Shown here in pieces: positions 24,910-34,176 of a stretch of DNA of 35,372 nt. Source of the DNA: Candidatus Zipacnadia bacterium (lineage in GTDB: Bacteria; Armatimonadota; Zipacnadia; Zipacnadales; Zipacnadaceae); contig JALGTI010000001.1 in the NCBI GenBank assembly GCA_029821455.1, forward strand, positions 1 through 35,372, in the 5' to 3' direction. The notes under the pieces were generated by a model. That model had not been told where the DNA came from, did not search any database, and was given only the letters and a program-made list of their open reading frames with translations. The translations under genes were made by a program, and so were the position numbers. Each line of letters starts with the position of its first letter. Positions within the stretch are counted from its first letter, which is position 1.

Positions 24910-25461
24910 CTAGGCAACGCCGATCTTAGCTGCCTTGCCGGCCTTGCGCCGCACGTGTTCCCCAACGTAGCGGATGCCCTTGCCCTTGTACGGCTCGACC
25001 TTACGCACCGCTCTGATCTCGGCAGCGATTTGTCCTACTAACTGCTTATCAGCGCCACGTACGCTAATGAGCGTGTTTTCCTCCACAGCAAACTCAATCC
25101 CCTCAGGCGGCTCCACCACAACATCGTGACTATGACCCACCCGGAGCCGCAGGTTCTTGCCTTCCAACTGCGCACGGTAGCCCACGCCCTGAATCTCCAG
25201 ACGCTTCTCAAAGCCCTGGGAGACCCCTTCGATCATGTTAGCCAACAGGCTGCGGGTCAAGCCGTGGAGGGCGCGGTGTTCTTTGGCGTCGGTGGGACGC
25301 TTGACCGCAATGTCTTTATCCTCAACCTCGATAGTCATCTCGGCCGGCAGGCGCTGGGATACCTCTCCCTGTGGCCCACTGACCGTGACCACGTTGCCCT
25401 TGTCTACTGTTACTTTGACCTTCTCAGGTAGCTGTATTGGTTGCTGTCCGATGCGAGACAT
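24910..25461 (-). CDS. rplF: 50S ribosomal protein L6
   Basis: L6 lies at the base of the L7/L12 stalk near the factor-binding site. The 183-residue protein begins MSRIGQQPIQLPEKVKVTVD, has two repeats of the L6 fold, including LEIQGVGYRAQLEGKNL, and ends with EPYKGKGIRYVGEHVRRKAG, the diagnostic signature. ATG 25461 has AGGGAGAG upstream. Order rpsH-rplF-rplR is standard. Confidence 0.97.
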   Translation of the reverse strand: MSRIGQQPIQLPEKVKVTVDKGNVVTVSGPQGEVSQRLPAEMTIEVEDKDIAVKRPTDAKEHRALHGLTRSLLANMIEGVSQGFEKRLEIQGVGYRAQLEGKNLRLRVGHSHDVVVEPPEGIEFAVEENTLISVRGADKQLVGQIAAEIRAVRKVEPYKGKGIRYVGEHVRRKAGKAAKIGVA

Positions 25462-25496
25462 CTGAGTTCTCTCCCTGCCATGGCAATGGTGAGTGG

Positions 25497-25892
25497 CTAC
25501 CAGATGTAGCCTAGCACTTCGCCTCCGACGCCGTGCTTTCGCGCCTCCTCGGCGGTCATCAAGCCCTCGCTGGTGGAAATCAGAGCGATACCCAGCCCGT
25601 TGAGCACGCGCGGGAGGTCTCTCTTGCCCACATACACCCTCCTGCCCGGCTTGCTTACCCGCTTGAGACCCTTCACAATGGGCATGCGATGCTCATCGTA
25701 CTTGAGCCTGATGCGCATCTCGCGGCCCTTGGCTACCAGTTGATAGCCACGGATATAGCCCTCTTGATGCAGGATGTTGGCAATCTCCAGCTTCAGCTTG
25801 GACACTGGCACCCGCACATTCGGGTGGCCCACCTGGGCCGCATTGCGAATTCTCGTGAGCATATCTGCAATTGGATCGGTCAAAGCAGCCAT
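25497..25892 (-). CDS. rpsH: 30S ribosomal protein S8
   Basis: S8 binds the central domain of 16S rRNA and in many bacteria represses the spc operon. The 131-residue protein begins [20 protein letters not shown] and has [20 protein letters not shown] and [23 protein letters not shown] 25892 has AGGAGGT six bases upstream; the long in-frame extension toward 26114 overlaps rpsN and is not coding. It lies 28 bp after rpsN. Confidence 0.97.
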   Translation of the reverse strand: MAALTDPIADMLTRIRNAAQVGHPNVRVPVSKLKLEIANILHQEGYIRGYQLVAKGREMRIRLKYDEHRMPIVKGLKRVSKPGRRVYVGKRDLPRVLNGLGIALISTSEGLMTAEEARKHGVGGEVLGYIW

Positions 25893-25920
25893 CTGCTTAC
25901 CTCCTGAAATGGCGCTTCGG

Positions 25921-26106
25921 CTACCAGCTTGATTTCCTAACTCCAGGGATATTGCCGCGTAAGGCGTTCTCGCGGAAACAGATACGACAGATGCCAAACT
26001 TGCGCATATAGCCGCGCCGCCGGCCACACAAGCCGCAGCGGTTGTAGGCCCGGCTGGAGAACTTGGCCGGCCTCTTCTGTTTGGCAATCCAGGATTTCTT
26101 CGCCAC
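25921..26106 (-). CDS. rpsN: 30S ribosomal protein S14, zinc type
   Basis: S14 is a head protein of the small subunit. This 61-residue short form has a zinc site C24-x2-C27 and C40-x2-C43 ([20 protein letters not shown]), marking it as the zinc-bound type (rpsZ-like). GTG 26106 is the start, with AGGAGG nine bases upstream. It lies between rplE and rpsH, as usual. Confidence 0.97.
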   Translation of the reverse strand: MAKKSWIAKQKRPAKFSSRAYNRCGLCGRRRGYMRKFGICRICFRENALRGNIPGVRKSSW

Positions 26107-26140
26107 TCTATCAAGCCTCCTGAAGCTGACAGGTCAAAGT

Positions 26141-26704
26141 CTACGGCGTCTCCGCGCCGGCCCGCAGCGGCATGCCGAACGCCCGCAGCAGTGCCTCCGC
26201 TTCCTCGTCTGTCTTTGCCGTGGTCACGATGGTTATGTCCATACCCCGGCTCTTCTCAACATCGTCATAACCCAGCTCCGGAAAGATGAGATGGTCTGTG
26301 ATCCCCAGGCTATAATTCCCTCGGCCATCGAAGGCGTCAGCCGACAGGCCGCGGAAGTCGCGGATGCGAGGCAGTGCCAGACTGATGAGCCTGTCGAGAA
26401 ACTCCCACATCCGGTTACCGCGCAGTGTCGCCCGGCAGCCAATGGGCATCCCCTGTCTTATCTGAAACGCCGCCACCGATTTCTTGGCGCGCGTGATGCA
26501 GGGGCGCTGGCCCAAAACCAATGCCAGTTCCTGCACCGCCCGCTCCAGCGTCTCGGCCTGGCTCCGTGCATCACCTACGCCCATATTGACGCAGATCTTT
26601 TCCAGCCGTGGCGCTTGCCACATATTCCTGTAACCGAAGCGCTCGATTAGCTGGTCACGGACCTCCTGCTCATAACGTTGTTTGAGTCTTGGCTTATCGG
26701 CCAT
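26141..26704 (-). CDS. rplE: 50S ribosomal protein L5
   Basis: L5 binds 5S rRNA and contacts P-site tRNA. The 187-residue protein begins [20 protein letters not shown] and has [40 protein letters not shown], the [20 protein letters not shown] motif and [19 protein letters not shown]. The start is ATG 26704; a TTG directly before it is not needed. The ribosome site (GGCGAG) is weak, and a strong hairpin lies between rplX and this gene. Confidence 0.96.
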   Translation of the reverse strand: MADKPRLKQRYEQEVRDQLIERFGYRNMWQAPRLEKICVNMGVGDARSQAETLERAVQELALVLGQRPCITRAKKSVAAFQIRQGMPIGCRATLRGNRMWEFLDRLISLALPRIRDFRGLSADAFDGRGNYSLGITDHLIFPELGYDDVEKSRGMDITIVTTAKTDEEAEALLRAFGMPLRAGAETP

Positions 26705-26745
26705 CAATCTCGCCTACGCTTTCACTGGCCGCCTTGAAGCTGCGA

Positions 26746-26764
26746 CGCTGGCGCCGCGCCAGCG
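26746..26764. repeat. GC-rich stem-loop between rplX and rplE
   Basis: CGCTGGCG (26746-26753) and CGCCAGCG (26757-26764) form an 8-bp perfect stem with a 3-nt loop, nine bases after the rplX stop. Nearby GGCCGC (26728-26733) and GCGGCC (26762-26767) could form an alternative stem. There is no U-tract, so it may tune rplE translation or processing. Confidence 0.4.
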
Positions 26765-26773
26765 GCCTGGCGA

Positions 26774-27118
26774 CTACTCATCTATCTGCCGATCACACTT
26801 CTTGCAATAGCGTACCTTGCGCCCATCCTCGCGAATCCGATAGCCCACCCGGGTTGGCTTGTCGCACGCCGGACATATCAGCATCACATTTGACACATCC
26901 ACGGGCCCGGGGCTTTCGATGATGCCGCCCTGGCGCACTTTCTGCGTCTGGCGCACTGCCCGCTTGATAATGTTCAAGCCGTCTACCAGTACCCGACGCT
27001 GCTTGGGCATCACGCCGATGACCCGACCACGCTTGGGGCTGTTGTGGAATGAGCGATCCTTGCCGGCCATCACCAGCACCTCATCCCCACGCTTAATCTT
27101 AAGGTTGTTCTTGGCCAT
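26774..27118 (-). CDS. rplX: 50S ribosomal protein L24
   Basis: L24 is one of the first proteins bound in large-subunit assembly. The 114-residue protein has the KOW motif (KRGDEVLVMAGKD, then GRVIGVMPKQRRVLVDGLNI) and a C-terminal zinc site, C82-x2-C85 and C105-x2-C108, typical of some lineages. ATG 27118 is preferred (GGGGGA eight bases upstream; MAKNNLKIKRGDEV matches the family). It is between rplN and rplE. Confidence 0.96.
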   Translation of the reverse strand: MAKNNLKIKRGDEVLVMAGKDRSFHNSPKRGRVIGVMPKQRRVLVDGLNIIKRAVRQTQKVRQGGIIESPGPVDVSNVMLICPACDKPTRVGYRIREDGRKVRYCKKCDRQIDE

Positions 27119-27157
27119 ATCTATCTTCCCCCTGCCCACACCTGGAGCGCCTGCATT

Positions 27158-27526
27158 CTAGACGACCTCCGGGGCCAGCGAGATGATCTTCATATACTGT
27201 TTCACTCGCAGTTCACGCGCCACAGGCCCGAATACACGGGTACAGCGCGGGTTCTTAGTCTCATCCACGATTACAACCGCGTTGTCATCAAACCGCACCT
27301 GAGTGCCATCAGGCCGCACTACAGGCTGACTGCAGCGCACCACCACTGCCCGCAGCAGCTCGCCCTTAGAAATCGGGCTGGAAGGGGCAACTTGCTTGGC
27401 AGAGCAGACAATCTCGTCCCCCAGTGACGCATAGCGGCTGGCACCGCGCCCCATCACCCGAATGCAGCCGACTTCCTGAACCCCTGAGTTGTCGGTTACC
27501 TTAAGGCGTGTCTGCATCTGTATCAT
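27158..27526 (-). CDS. rplN: 50S ribosomal protein L14
   Basis: L14 forms intersubunit bridges. The 122-residue protein begins MIQMQTRLKVTDNSGVQEVG and has the signature RAVVVRCSQPVVRPDGTQVR, DDNAVVIVDETKNPRCTRVF and ends ARELRVKQYMKIISLAPEVV. ATG 27526 has GGAGG eight bases upstream. Normally it follows rpsQ; here the EF-G-like gene is inserted before it, with a 25-bp gap. Confidence 0.97.
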   Translation of the reverse strand: MIQMQTRLKVTDNSGVQEVGCIRVMGRGASRYASLGDEIVCSAKQVAPSSPISKGELLRAVVVRCSQPVVRPDGTQVRFDDNAVVIVDETKNPRCTRVFGPVARELRVKQYMKIISLAPEVV

Positions 27527-27551
27527 CGCACGTTCCTCCGTGCTGCAATGC

Positions 27552-29636
27552 TTACCCTTCGTCTTCAGCTGCCTTGGCTTCTGCTATGATCTTATCAGCC
27601 TGATAGGCGGGCAGTTCTTCGTAGTGTGACAGTTCCATCGTGTAGCTAGCCCGCCCCTGCGAGATGGAGCGCAGGTCAGCAGCGTATGTCCGCATCTCTG
27701 CATACGGTACCAGGGCGGTGATTAGCACCATCCGGCCACCAAGCTGCACCTGGTCCTGCGGGTGACCACGGCGCCCTGACAGGTCACTTATGATGTCGCC
27801 CATGATCTCAGCCGGTGTCGTGATTTCCACTTTCACTATCGGCTCAAGCAGGACGGGAGCTGCCTCCTCCATCGCTTTGCGGATGGCAATTTGGCCCGCC
27901 AGTCGGAACGCAATGTCGGACGAGTCGACCGGATGGGAGCTCCCATCATCCAGGGTCACCCTAACGTCAACCACGGGGTAGCTGGCCAGCGGTCCGGCGG
28001 CCAGGCCATCCTGCAAGCCCTTCTGCACAGCCGCAATGAAGTTCGTAGGCACCGACCCGCCCCTGATCTCGTTGACGAACTCATATCCTGCCGCACGAGG
28101 CAGCGGGTCGAGGCGAATCCAGACATCGCCGAACTGCCCGCGACCGCCGGTCTGCTTCTTATGCCGTCCCTGCACGCGCACCGACTTAGTGGCCGTCTCA
28201 CGGTAGGGAACCTGCGGCTCGGCGAGCGTGACATCCACATCAAACTTAGCCTTGAGCTTGGCAACGATTACCTCAATGTGTAGCGGCCCCATGCCGTGGA
28301 CGACCAGTTCCCCGGTGTCCTGCGAGCGCTCGAAGCTAAAGCCAATGTCCTCTTCAGCCAGCCGTGCCAGCGCCGTGGAGAGCTTGTCCTGGTCGGCGCG
28401 GGTGACGGCCTCCATCGCCACGGCATGCATCCCGACCGGTATGGGCGGCATCTCATAGACAATTAGGCTCTTGGGCTCACAGAGCGTGTCGCCGGTTACC
28501 GTATGTTCCAGCTTGGTGACACAGCCCAGATCCCCGGCTGCCAGTGTTCCGGCAGTCTTCAGGTCCCTGCCCTGGGTCACCGAGAGGCCGCTGAGCTTCT
28601 CGCGCTCGCCACTGGCACCATTCACCACTGTCATATCGGTCTGGGCCATGCCCGAGACGATGCGGATCAGGCTCAGCTTGCCCACATAAGGATCGGTGAG
28701 CGTCTTGAAAACGATTGCGCTGAATGGCTCGGAGCTATCGCAACTGCGTGTGATCTCTGCATCACTGCCCGGGCTCTTACCTGTCCAGGCTGGTGCCTCT
28801 ACCGGGCTGGGGCAAGCGCCGGCCAGGAAGTCCATTATCACCACCGTGCCAATGTTGCGCAGCGCCGAGGCGCACAGCACAGGCATAACACTGCCGGCGG
28901 CAACTCCTGCCTTCAGCCCCGTAATCAGTTCCTCTTCGCTGAGTGTATCGTTCTCAAAGAATTTCTCCATCAGCTCATCATCGCTGGCCGCGACGGCCTC
29001 AATAAGCTGGCCTCGCGCCTCTTTGACCTCATCGGCCATCTCCGCAGACACCTCCGCCACCTGCGGCGATTTGCCATCCCCGCTGATGGCCTTGTTGCTC
29101 AGCAGATCAACGATGCCCGAAAAGGCGCTTTCGACTCCGATGGGCAGATGGATTGGCGCCACTTCAATACCTGCAAGCGCCTCCCGAATGCTGTCGAGGC
29201 TATTCTGGAAGTTTGAATGTTCCCTGTCCAGCCGGTTGATGACACACACAAGCGGCAGGCCCATCTCCCGCGCAGTAGCGAAAACCTTGCGAGTGTGCAC
29301 CTCGACGCCGGCTGCTGCGTCAACCACCAGCAGCGCCGCGTCCACTGCCGCCAGGCACGGCAGCACCTCGGCAAAGAATTCCGCATAGCCGGGCGTATCA
29401 AGAAGGTTCAACTTTATCTTGTCATGGTGGACGTGGGCCAGGGCAGGCGAGATGCTGATCTGGCGCTGTCGCTCTTCTTCGTCAAAGTCAGTGGTAGCCT
29501 GGCCGCTGTCCACGCCCCCCAGCCTGCTAACCTCACCAGCCGTGTTCAGCATCGCCTCCACCAGGGTCGTCTTCCCGCAGCCACGATGACCGATCAAAGC
29601 AATATTCCGTATGTTTTCGCTCTCAAATAACGGCAC
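27552..29636 (-). CDS. EF-G-like translational GTPase (EF-G paralogue)
   Basis: The 694-residue protein has all EF-G domains: GTPase (P-loop GHRGCGKT 16-23, switch I near ERQRQISISP 55-64, DTPGY 80-84, NRLD 134-137), domain II, domain III (VVHGMGPLHIEVI), domain IV (KKQTGGRGQFGDVW, GSVPTNFIAAVQKGL) and domain V (PAEIMGDIISDLSGRRG). Canonical EF-G has DTPGHVDF, AHVDAGKTT and NKMD; this one has Tyr at the catalytic His position and other changes. These features match the EF-G-like (TTHA1498/TM1651-type) proteins of unclear role. It starts at GTG 29636, with GGGAGG eight bases upstream. Its place between rpsQ and rplN, with gaps of 40 and 25 bp, implies co-expression with ribosomal proteins. A true fusA probably lies upstream of tuf, outside the window. 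Confidence 0.9.
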   Translation of the reverse strand: MPLFESENIRNIALIGHRGCGKTTLVEAMLNTAGEVSRLGGVDSGQATTDFDEEERQRQISISPALAHVHHDKIKLNLLDTPGYAEFFAEVLPCLAAVDAALLVVDAAAGVEVHTRKVFATAREMGLPLVCVINRLDREHSNFQNSLDSIREALAGIEVAPIHLPIGVESAFSGIVDLLSNKAISGDGKSPQVAEVSAEMADEVKEARGQLIEAVAASDDELMEKFFENDTLSEEELITGLKAGVAAGSVMPVLCASALRNIGTVVIMDFLAGACPSPVEAPAWTGKSPGSDAEITRSCDSSEPFSAIVFKTLTDPYVGKLSLIRIVSGMAQTDMTVVNGASGEREKLSGLSVTQGRDLKTAGTLAAGDLGCVTKLEHTVTGDTLCEPKSLIVYEMPPIPVGMHAVAMEAVTRADQDKLSTALARLAEEDIGFSFERSQDTGELVVHGMGPLHIEVIVAKLKAKFDVDVTLAEPQVPYRETATKSVRVQGRHKKQTGGRGQFGDVWIRLDPLPRAAGYEFVNEIRGGSVPTNFIAAVQKGLQDGLAAGPLASYPVVDVRVTLDDGSSHPVDSSDIAFRLAGQIAIRKAMEEAAPVLLEPIVKVEITTPAEIMGDIISDLSGRRGHPQDQVQLGGRMVLITALVPYAEMRTYAADLRSISQGRASYTMELSHYEELPAYQADKIIAEAKAAEDEG

Positions 29637-29676
29637 AACAGCCGCCTCCCAGATGCTATCTAAAGCAAACGGGTTG

Positions 29677-29940
29677 TTATTCAGCTCGCGCCAGTACGCG
29701 AGTAACTCGCCACGACTTGCTCCGGCTCAGCGGCCGGCATTCGGTTATCTCCACCAAGTCGCCGGCCCGGCAGGTATTGTCTTCGTCGTGAGCCTTGTAC
29801 TTCTTCGTACGTCGCATAACGCGGCCATACAACGGATGAGGCGTCAATCGCTCCACCGCCACCGTGACCGTCTTATCCATCTTGTGGCTGGCCACCACAC
29901 CTTGGAGGGTTCTTCGCCTCCCACGATTATCGTCGCTCAT
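29677..29940 (-). CDS. rpsQ: 30S ribosomal protein S17
   Basis: S17 is an early assembly protein with an OB fold. The 87-residue protein has [20 protein letters not shown], a central [19 protein letters not shown] and [20 protein letters not shown], the family pattern. It starts at ATG 29940 and follows rpmC by 43 bp. The next gene downstream is the EF-G-like gene, not rplN. Confidence 0.97.
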   Translation of the reverse strand: MSDDNRGRRRTLQGVVASHKMDKTVTVAVERLTPHPLYGRVMRRTKKYKAHDEDNTCRAGDLVEITECRPLSRSKSWRVTRVLARAE

Positions 29941-29983
29941 AGCTATTTGCTAACCCTCTCTATCGCGTCGGCAGGCAAGTCAC

Positions 29984-30214
29984 TTATCGCTGGCTAATGC
30001 TCAGCTCGCGCTCACGCAAGATAGTGTTAATCCGCGCGATAGCCTTGCGATACTTGCGGACGCGCTTGGGATCCTCAATCTGACCCGAGGCCAGGCGGAA
30101 GCGCAGATTGAATAGACTCTCCGTTATGTGTCGGCGGCGGTCGCGCAGCTCTGCGTCAGTGGAGTCGCGCAGTTGCTCGATGAACTGCCGCGTCGTGTCG
30201 CAGCTATCAGGCAT
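29984..30214 (-). CDS. rpmC: 50S ribosomal protein L29
   Basis: L29 lies near the peptide exit and helps bind SRP and trigger factor. The 76-residue protein has the family core [40 protein letters not shown] and [14 protein letters not shown]. The N terminus ([14 protein letters not shown]) is about 11 residues longer than usual. ATG 30214 overlaps the rplP stop by eight bases, so translation is coupled; GGGAGG lies upstream inside rplP. Confidence 0.94.
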   Translation of the reverse strand: MPDSCDTTRQFIEQLRDSTDAELRDRRRHITESLFNLRFRLASGQIEDPKRVRKYRKAIARINTILRERELSISQR

Positions 30215-30629
30215 ATCCCTCGTCCTCCCGCGTCACAAACTTCGTCCTAATCGGGAGCTTGTGGGCGGCCAGCCGCATCGCATCCCTGGCCACATCATCA
30301 GGCACACCGGCCATTTCAAACATTATGCGACCGGGCTTGACGACGGCCACATAATGGGCGACAGCACCCTTTCCCTTGCCCATCCGCGTCTCAGCCGGCG
30401 TCTCTGTGACTGGCTTGTCGGGGAAGACTCGGATCCAGATCTTGCCGCCGCGATGGGCGCGGCGCGTCATCGCCACACGCGCCGCCTCAATCTGCCGTGA
30501 GGTCAGCCAACAGGGCTCCAGAGCCTGCAGCCCATATTCGCCCACTGTCAAAGCGTTACCGCGGCTAGCCGTGCCCTTCATGCGGCCGCGATGCTGCTTG
30601 CGGTACTTCGTGCGTTTGGGCATCAACAT
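30207..30629 (-). CDS. rplP: 50S ribosomal protein L16
   Basis: L16 lines the A-site region of the large subunit. The 140-residue protein has [80 protein letters not shown] and a C-terminal [13 protein letters not shown]-like stretch ([16 protein letters not shown]). ATG 30629 is kept because AGGAG lies nine bases upstream; ATG 30623 (MPKRT) is a close alternative. Confidence 0.97.
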   Translation of the reverse strand: MLMPKRTKYRKQHRGRMKGTASRGNALTVGEYGLQALEPCWLTSRQIEAARVAMTRRAHRGGKIWIRVFPDKPVTETPAETRMGKGKGAVAHYVAVVKPGRIMFEMAGVPDDVARDAMRLAAHKLPIRTKFVTREDEGYA

Positions 30630-30635
30630 TCGCTA

Positions 30636-31586
30636 CTACTCCTCCTCGGGCTTAGCCTCGGTATCCTCTTCGGTGTCAAGCACTGCCACGATGGACGCCT
30701 CATCGGCCTCCTGCGGGGCGGCTGTCTCTGGTGCCTCCCCTTGCGCTCCAGTCTCTGCAACAGCTTCCTCTCCTGCTTCTGTGGCCGGTTCTTCGTCAGC
30801 CGTCGCGGTGGCCGGCACTTCCTCAGCCACTTCCACTGTCGGCTGTTCACCAGCTTCTGCGGCCGACACTTCAGCCTCAGCAGTTATCACCTCAGTTGCA
30901 GCCTCCTCTGCCTGCTCTTCCGCTTCAATCTCCTCGACAGCGGGCTCCGGCTGCTTCGGAAGGATATCACCCTTGTATATCCAGACCTTCACACCGATGT
31001 TTCCGTAAGTCGTCTGCGCCTCAGCAAGCCCGTATTCTACATCGGCCCGCAGCGTATGCAACGGCACCCGGCCTTCGGGCCCCACGGCCTCAGTGCGCGC
31101 AATTTCAGCCCCCCCAAGCCGTCCGCTAACCATGGCGCGAATCCCCAGTGCACCAAGCTTCATCGCCCGCTCTACGGCCTGGCGCATTGCGCGCCGATAG
31201 CTGATACGGCGTTCGATCTGCCGGGCGATGTTATCTGCCACCAGTTGCGCATTAGTATCGGGGTCCCGCGCCTCGTCCACATTCACCCGCACCTTGGCAT
31301 CGGTCAACTTCTCTATCTGCTGCCGCAGCCGTTCCACATCCTGCCCGCCACGACCGATCACCATCCCTGGCTTAGCGGTCTCAATGTTCACCGTTACCAC
31401 ATCGCCCATCCGCTCAATCATTACTGCTGATATGCCGGCGTCGCCGTGCTGCTTGGCGATTAGCTGGCGGATCTTGAGGTCCTCAACAAGCTGCTGACGA
31501 TAGCGAGGGCCCTCAGCAAACCAGCGACTGCGTGACTGGCGGATTATGCCCAGACGCAGGCCGTATGGATGAACTTTCTGTCCCAT
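30636..31586 (-). CDS. rpsC: 30S ribosomal protein S3 with long acidic C-terminal tail
   Basis: S3 lines the mRNA entry tunnel and has helicase activity with S4 and S5. The 316-residue protein starts [15 protein letters not shown] (ATG 31586, AGGGAG eight bases upstream), then a KH domain containing [20 protein letters not shown] and the C-terminal S3 domain ending [13 protein letters not shown] near 210. The remaining 105 or so residues (211-316) are almost only Glu, Ala, Thr, Val and Pro and lack basic or aromatic residues, making a very acidic low-complexity tail. Typical S3 is 210-240 residues. The tail is coded by 30639-30956. Confidence 0.97.
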   Translation of the reverse strand: MGQKVHPYGLRLGIIRQSRSRWFAEGPRYRQQLVEDLKIRQLIAKQHGDAGISAVMIERMGDVVTVNIETAKPGMVIGRGGQDVERLRQQIEKLTDAKVRVNVDEARDPDTNAQLVADNIARQIERRISYRRAMRQAVERAMKLGALGIRAMVSGRLGGAEIARTEAVGPEGRVPLHTLRADVEYGLAEAQTTYGNIGVKVWIYKGDILPKQPEPAVEEIEAEEQAEEAATEVITAEAEVSAAEAGEQPTVEVAEEVPATATADEEPATEAGEEAVAETGAQGEAPETAAPQEADEASIVAVLDTEEDTEAKPEEE

Positions 31587-31612
31587 CAACATCACTCCCT
31601 GGCCGCTGGAGG

Positions 31613-31957
31613 CTACTCTTGCTCTACTTCGTCACTGACAACCACAGTGACATGACAATTGCGCCGCACCATCCTGTCAGCTCGCCCCCGTGCCCGCCGT
31701 TTGATGCGCGGAATCCTGAGCGCCTCGCCGGCATACACCTCGGTCACCGTCAGCTCCTCAGGGTCCATATCGTGATTATTCTCAGCATTGGCCACCGCCG
31801 ACTCCAGGCACTTGCTTAGCACGGCCGCCGCGGGGCTGGACTGCACCCCCAGGATCGCGCGGGCCTCCGCAAGCGGCAGTCCCCGGATCAGGTCAGCAAA
31901 CCGCCGTACCTTGCGCGGCCCAGTCCGCACCCATTTCGCTCTTGCGATCGCTTCCAT
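31613..31957 (-). CDS. rplV: 50S ribosomal protein L22
   Basis: L22 lines the exit tunnel, and its loop can be involved in macrolide resistance. The 114-residue protein has [19 protein letters not shown], a [20 protein letters not shown] stretch, and the beta-hairpin [23 protein letters not shown] 31957 is preceded by GAGGAG eight bases upstream. It lies 22 bp after rpsS. Confidence 0.97.
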   Translation of the reverse strand: MEAIARAKWVRTGPRKVRRFADLIRGLPLAEARAILGVQSSPAAAVLSKCLESAVANAENNHDMDPEELTVTEVYAGEALRIPRIKRRARGRADRMVRRNCHVTVVVSDEVEQE

Positions 31958-31979
31958 CACGATGACTCCTCGACCTGGC

Positions 31980-32267
31980 TTAGGTCACGCTGGTTACTCG
32001 TTCGCCGCGGGATGGGCGCATCCCCCGATATGTGCGGGTCGGGACGAACTCACCAAGCTTGTGCCCCACCATATTCTCAGTAATGTAGATGGGCACGTGC
32101 TTACGGCCATCGTACACTGCGATGGTATGCCCAACCATCTCCGGGAAGATCGTCGAGCGTCGTGACCACGTCTTGATAATGCGCTTCTCCCCGCTAGTCT
32201 CCATCGCCTCGATCTTTGCCAGCAGCTTGGGATCCGCATAGGGACCCTTCTTGATAGATCTGGGCAT
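31980..32267 (-). CDS. rpsS: 30S ribosomal protein S19
   Basis: S19 is a head protein that with S13 contacts the large subunit. The 95-residue protein begins [20 protein letters not shown] and has [40 protein letters not shown] and [23 protein letters not shown] 32267 has GGAGG eight bases upstream. It lies 42 bp after rplB. Confidence 0.98.
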   Translation of the reverse strand: MPRSIKKGPYADPKLLAKIEAMETSGEKRIIKTWSRRSTIFPEMVGHTIAVYDGRKHVPIYITENMVGHKLGEFVPTRTYRGMRPSRGERVTSVT

Positions 32268-32309
32268 ACAGTCAGCCTCCAGTGGCCACTGGTACTTGCG
32301 CCTTCGCCC

Positions 32310-33146
32310 CTACCGTTGTGACCTGCGTCGTCGCACTATGTACTTGTTTGATGGCTTGGTCTTCTTGCGCGTTTTCTTGCCCAGTGTCTTTTGCCCCCAC
32401 GGGCTACGCGGGCTGTCCATACCGATGGGTGCCTTGCCCTCGCCGCCCCCGTGTGGATGGTCCACAGGATTCATCGCGCTACCGCGCACTGTGGGCCGCA
32501 CACCTCGCCAGCGTTTGCGCCCCGCCTTGCCATCACGAATGTTTACCTGATCAATGTTCCCCACGCGTCCCACCGTGGCTCGACAGGCGGCTGGCACCAT
32601 TCGCATCTCACCGGAAGGCAGGCGTAACGTCACATAATTGCCCTCACGTGCCATGAGCTGCGCGCCGGCACCTGCACTGCGCACTAACTGTCCGCCCTTG
32701 CCGGGCTGCATCTCCACACTGTGCACCACCGTCCCGACAGGGATGTTCTGAAGCGGCAGGCAGTTGCCCGCTCGTGCAGGCACCTCTTGTCCCGAGATGA
32801 CCTGCCTACCCTTCACCAGGCCCTGAGGTGCGAGGATGTAGCGCTTTTCACCATCCTGGTACTCCAGCAGCGCGATATGTGCCGAGCGTCCTGGATCGTA
32901 CTCGATCGCCTTCACCACGGCCGGGATGTCGTCTTTGTTGCGTTTGAAATCAACTACGCGTAGCAGCCGCTTGTGTCCTCCGCCCCGGTGGCGCACGCTT
33001 ATCTTGCCACCCACGTTGCGCCCCGCCTTCTGCTTACGCGGCATCGTCAGGGTGCGCTCCGGGCGCTTGCGGTCAAGCTCCGAGGTATCGGAGGCAATGT
33101 GGAAGCGCCGACCTGGCGAAGTTGGCTTCTTCTGTTTGACCGGCAT
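32310..33146 (-). CDS. rplB: 50S ribosomal protein L2
   Basis: L2 is needed for subunit association and peptidyl-transferase assembly. The 278-residue protein begins [20 protein letters not shown] and has [40 protein letters not shown] and [20 protein letters not shown] with the conserved His near the active centre. ATG 33146 has GGAGAGA six bases upstream; an upstream TTG is not favoured. rplW precedes it by 30 bp. Confidence 0.97.
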   Translation of the reverse strand: MPVKQKKPTSPGRRFHIASDTSELDRKRPERTLTMPRKQKAGRNVGGKISVRHRGGGHKRLLRVVDFKRNKDDIPAVVKAIEYDPGRSAHIALLEYQDGEKRYILAPQGLVKGRQVISGQEVPARAGNCLPLQNIPVGTVVHSVEMQPGKGGQLVRSAGAGAQLMAREGNYVTLRLPSGEMRMVPAACRATVGRVGNIDQVNIRDGKAGRKRWRGVRPTVRGSAMNPVDHPHGGGEGKAPIGMDSPRSPWGQKTLGKKTRKKTKPSNKYIVRRRRSQR

Positions 33147-33176
33147 TAGCAATCTCTCCGTTTGCGCACCGACTCA

Positions 33177-33497
33177 CTAAGTAATTTCGAACTCGGCAAT
33201 CCGCTCACCGGGGACCAGTGTCACGATGGCCTTCTTCCACTGGGCCGTCTTGCCGACCCTGTGGCGATAGCTGCGGCGGCGTGACTTGCCGCGCACATTC
33301 ATCGTGTTGACCGAAAGCACATGCACGTCAAACAGTGCTTCCACCGCCTCGCGGATCTGGATTTTGTTCGCCTCCGGGTGTACCCGGAAGTGATACTTGC
33401 CCCGGCCTTCGGCATCACCCATAGACTTTTCAGTGACGATCGGCTGAAGTATGATGCCACGGTAAGAGCTTGTGGGCTCAATGTCAGGACTCGGCAT
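33177..33497 (-). CDS. rplW: 50S ribosomal protein L23
   Basis: L23 sits at the tunnel exit and is the docking site for trigger factor. The 106-residue protein starts MPSPDIEPTSSYRGIILQPI, then VTEKSMGDAEGRGKYHFRVH, and NKIQIREAVEALFDVHVLSV, all of the family. ATG 33497 lies inside the end of rplD (14-nt overlap), with GGAGAG seven bases upstream, so translation is coupled. The N-terminal extension before RGIILQP is short. Confidence 0.95.
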   Translation of the reverse strand: MPSPDIEPTSSYRGIILQPIVTEKSMGDAEGRGKYHFRVHPEANKIQIREAVEALFDVHVLSVNTMNVRGKSRRRSYRHRVGKTAQWKKAIVTLVPGERIAEFEIT

Positions 33498-34131
33498 CTT
33501 GTTTCTCTCCAGACTCAAGGAGTGCCAGCGCCGACCGCGTGATGACGATGTTATCGGCCCACAACACCTCGCGGACTGAGAAGTGTGGCGCGGGGCGCGG
33601 GATCAGACCAGCGACATTGCGGCAGCTTTTGTATATCCTGTCATCCTCGGCCTCCGCTGGTCCCAGCAGCAGCAGCATATTACCGCGGACTCCGAGGTCC
33701 TCAAGCATTTGCACTACGCGCTTGGTCTTGATCTCATCGAGCCGAATCTCATCAAGAATTGTCACCTTCCCCGCCGCTATCTGAGCTGACAGGGCGCTAT
33801 GGAGGGCTTGTCGGCGCATCCTGCGTGGCATCGCGACCCGGCTGCCCTCGCCCCGGGGGCCGTGAGCCTTCGCCCCGCCGACGAACAGCGGCGCACTCTG
33901 CGCACCGTGCCGCGCCCTGCCCATGCCCTTCTGCCGGTACCACTTGCCGTGAGTGAGCTTGATCTCAGAGCGCGTTTTGGTGCGGCCTGCCTGGCGCTGC
34001 CGCGCCTTCGCTACGGTCACCAGAGCCTGATGGATGAGGTCCTCGTTCAGCTCCGCCCCGAATACCTCCGCACTGAGCTGAACCTCACCCACCTTATCGC
34101 CCTGCATATTACACACCGCTGCTTGCGGCAT
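33484..34131 (-). CDS. rplD: 50S ribosomal protein L4
   Basis: L4 lines the tunnel and often represses the S10 operon. The 215-residue protein has the extended loop KLTHGKWYRQKGMGRARHGA, then GGAKAHGPRGEGSRVAMPRR and a globular domain ending DNIVITRSALALLE. ATG 34131 has AAGGGA upstream. It follows rplC by 45 bp and overlaps rplW. Confidence 0.97.
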   Translation of the reverse strand: MPQAAVCNMQGDKVGEVQLSAEVFGAELNEDLIHQALVTVAKARQRQAGRTKTRSEIKLTHGKWYRQKGMGRARHGAQSAPLFVGGAKAHGPRGEGSRVAMPRRMRRQALHSALSAQIAAGKVTILDEIRLDEIKTKRVVQMLEDLGVRGNMLLLLGPAEAEDDRIYKSCRNVAGLIPRPAPHFSVREVLWADNIVITRSALALLESGEKQDAES

Positions 34132-34176
34132 ACGGCTTCATCCCTTCAAGTGTCACCAAGGGCCTAGGCGTACCTG

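Noticed and set aside
25893-26114. Upstream extension of rpsH
   Set aside because: It runs through rpsN in another frame; AGGAGGT before ATG 25892 fixes the start.
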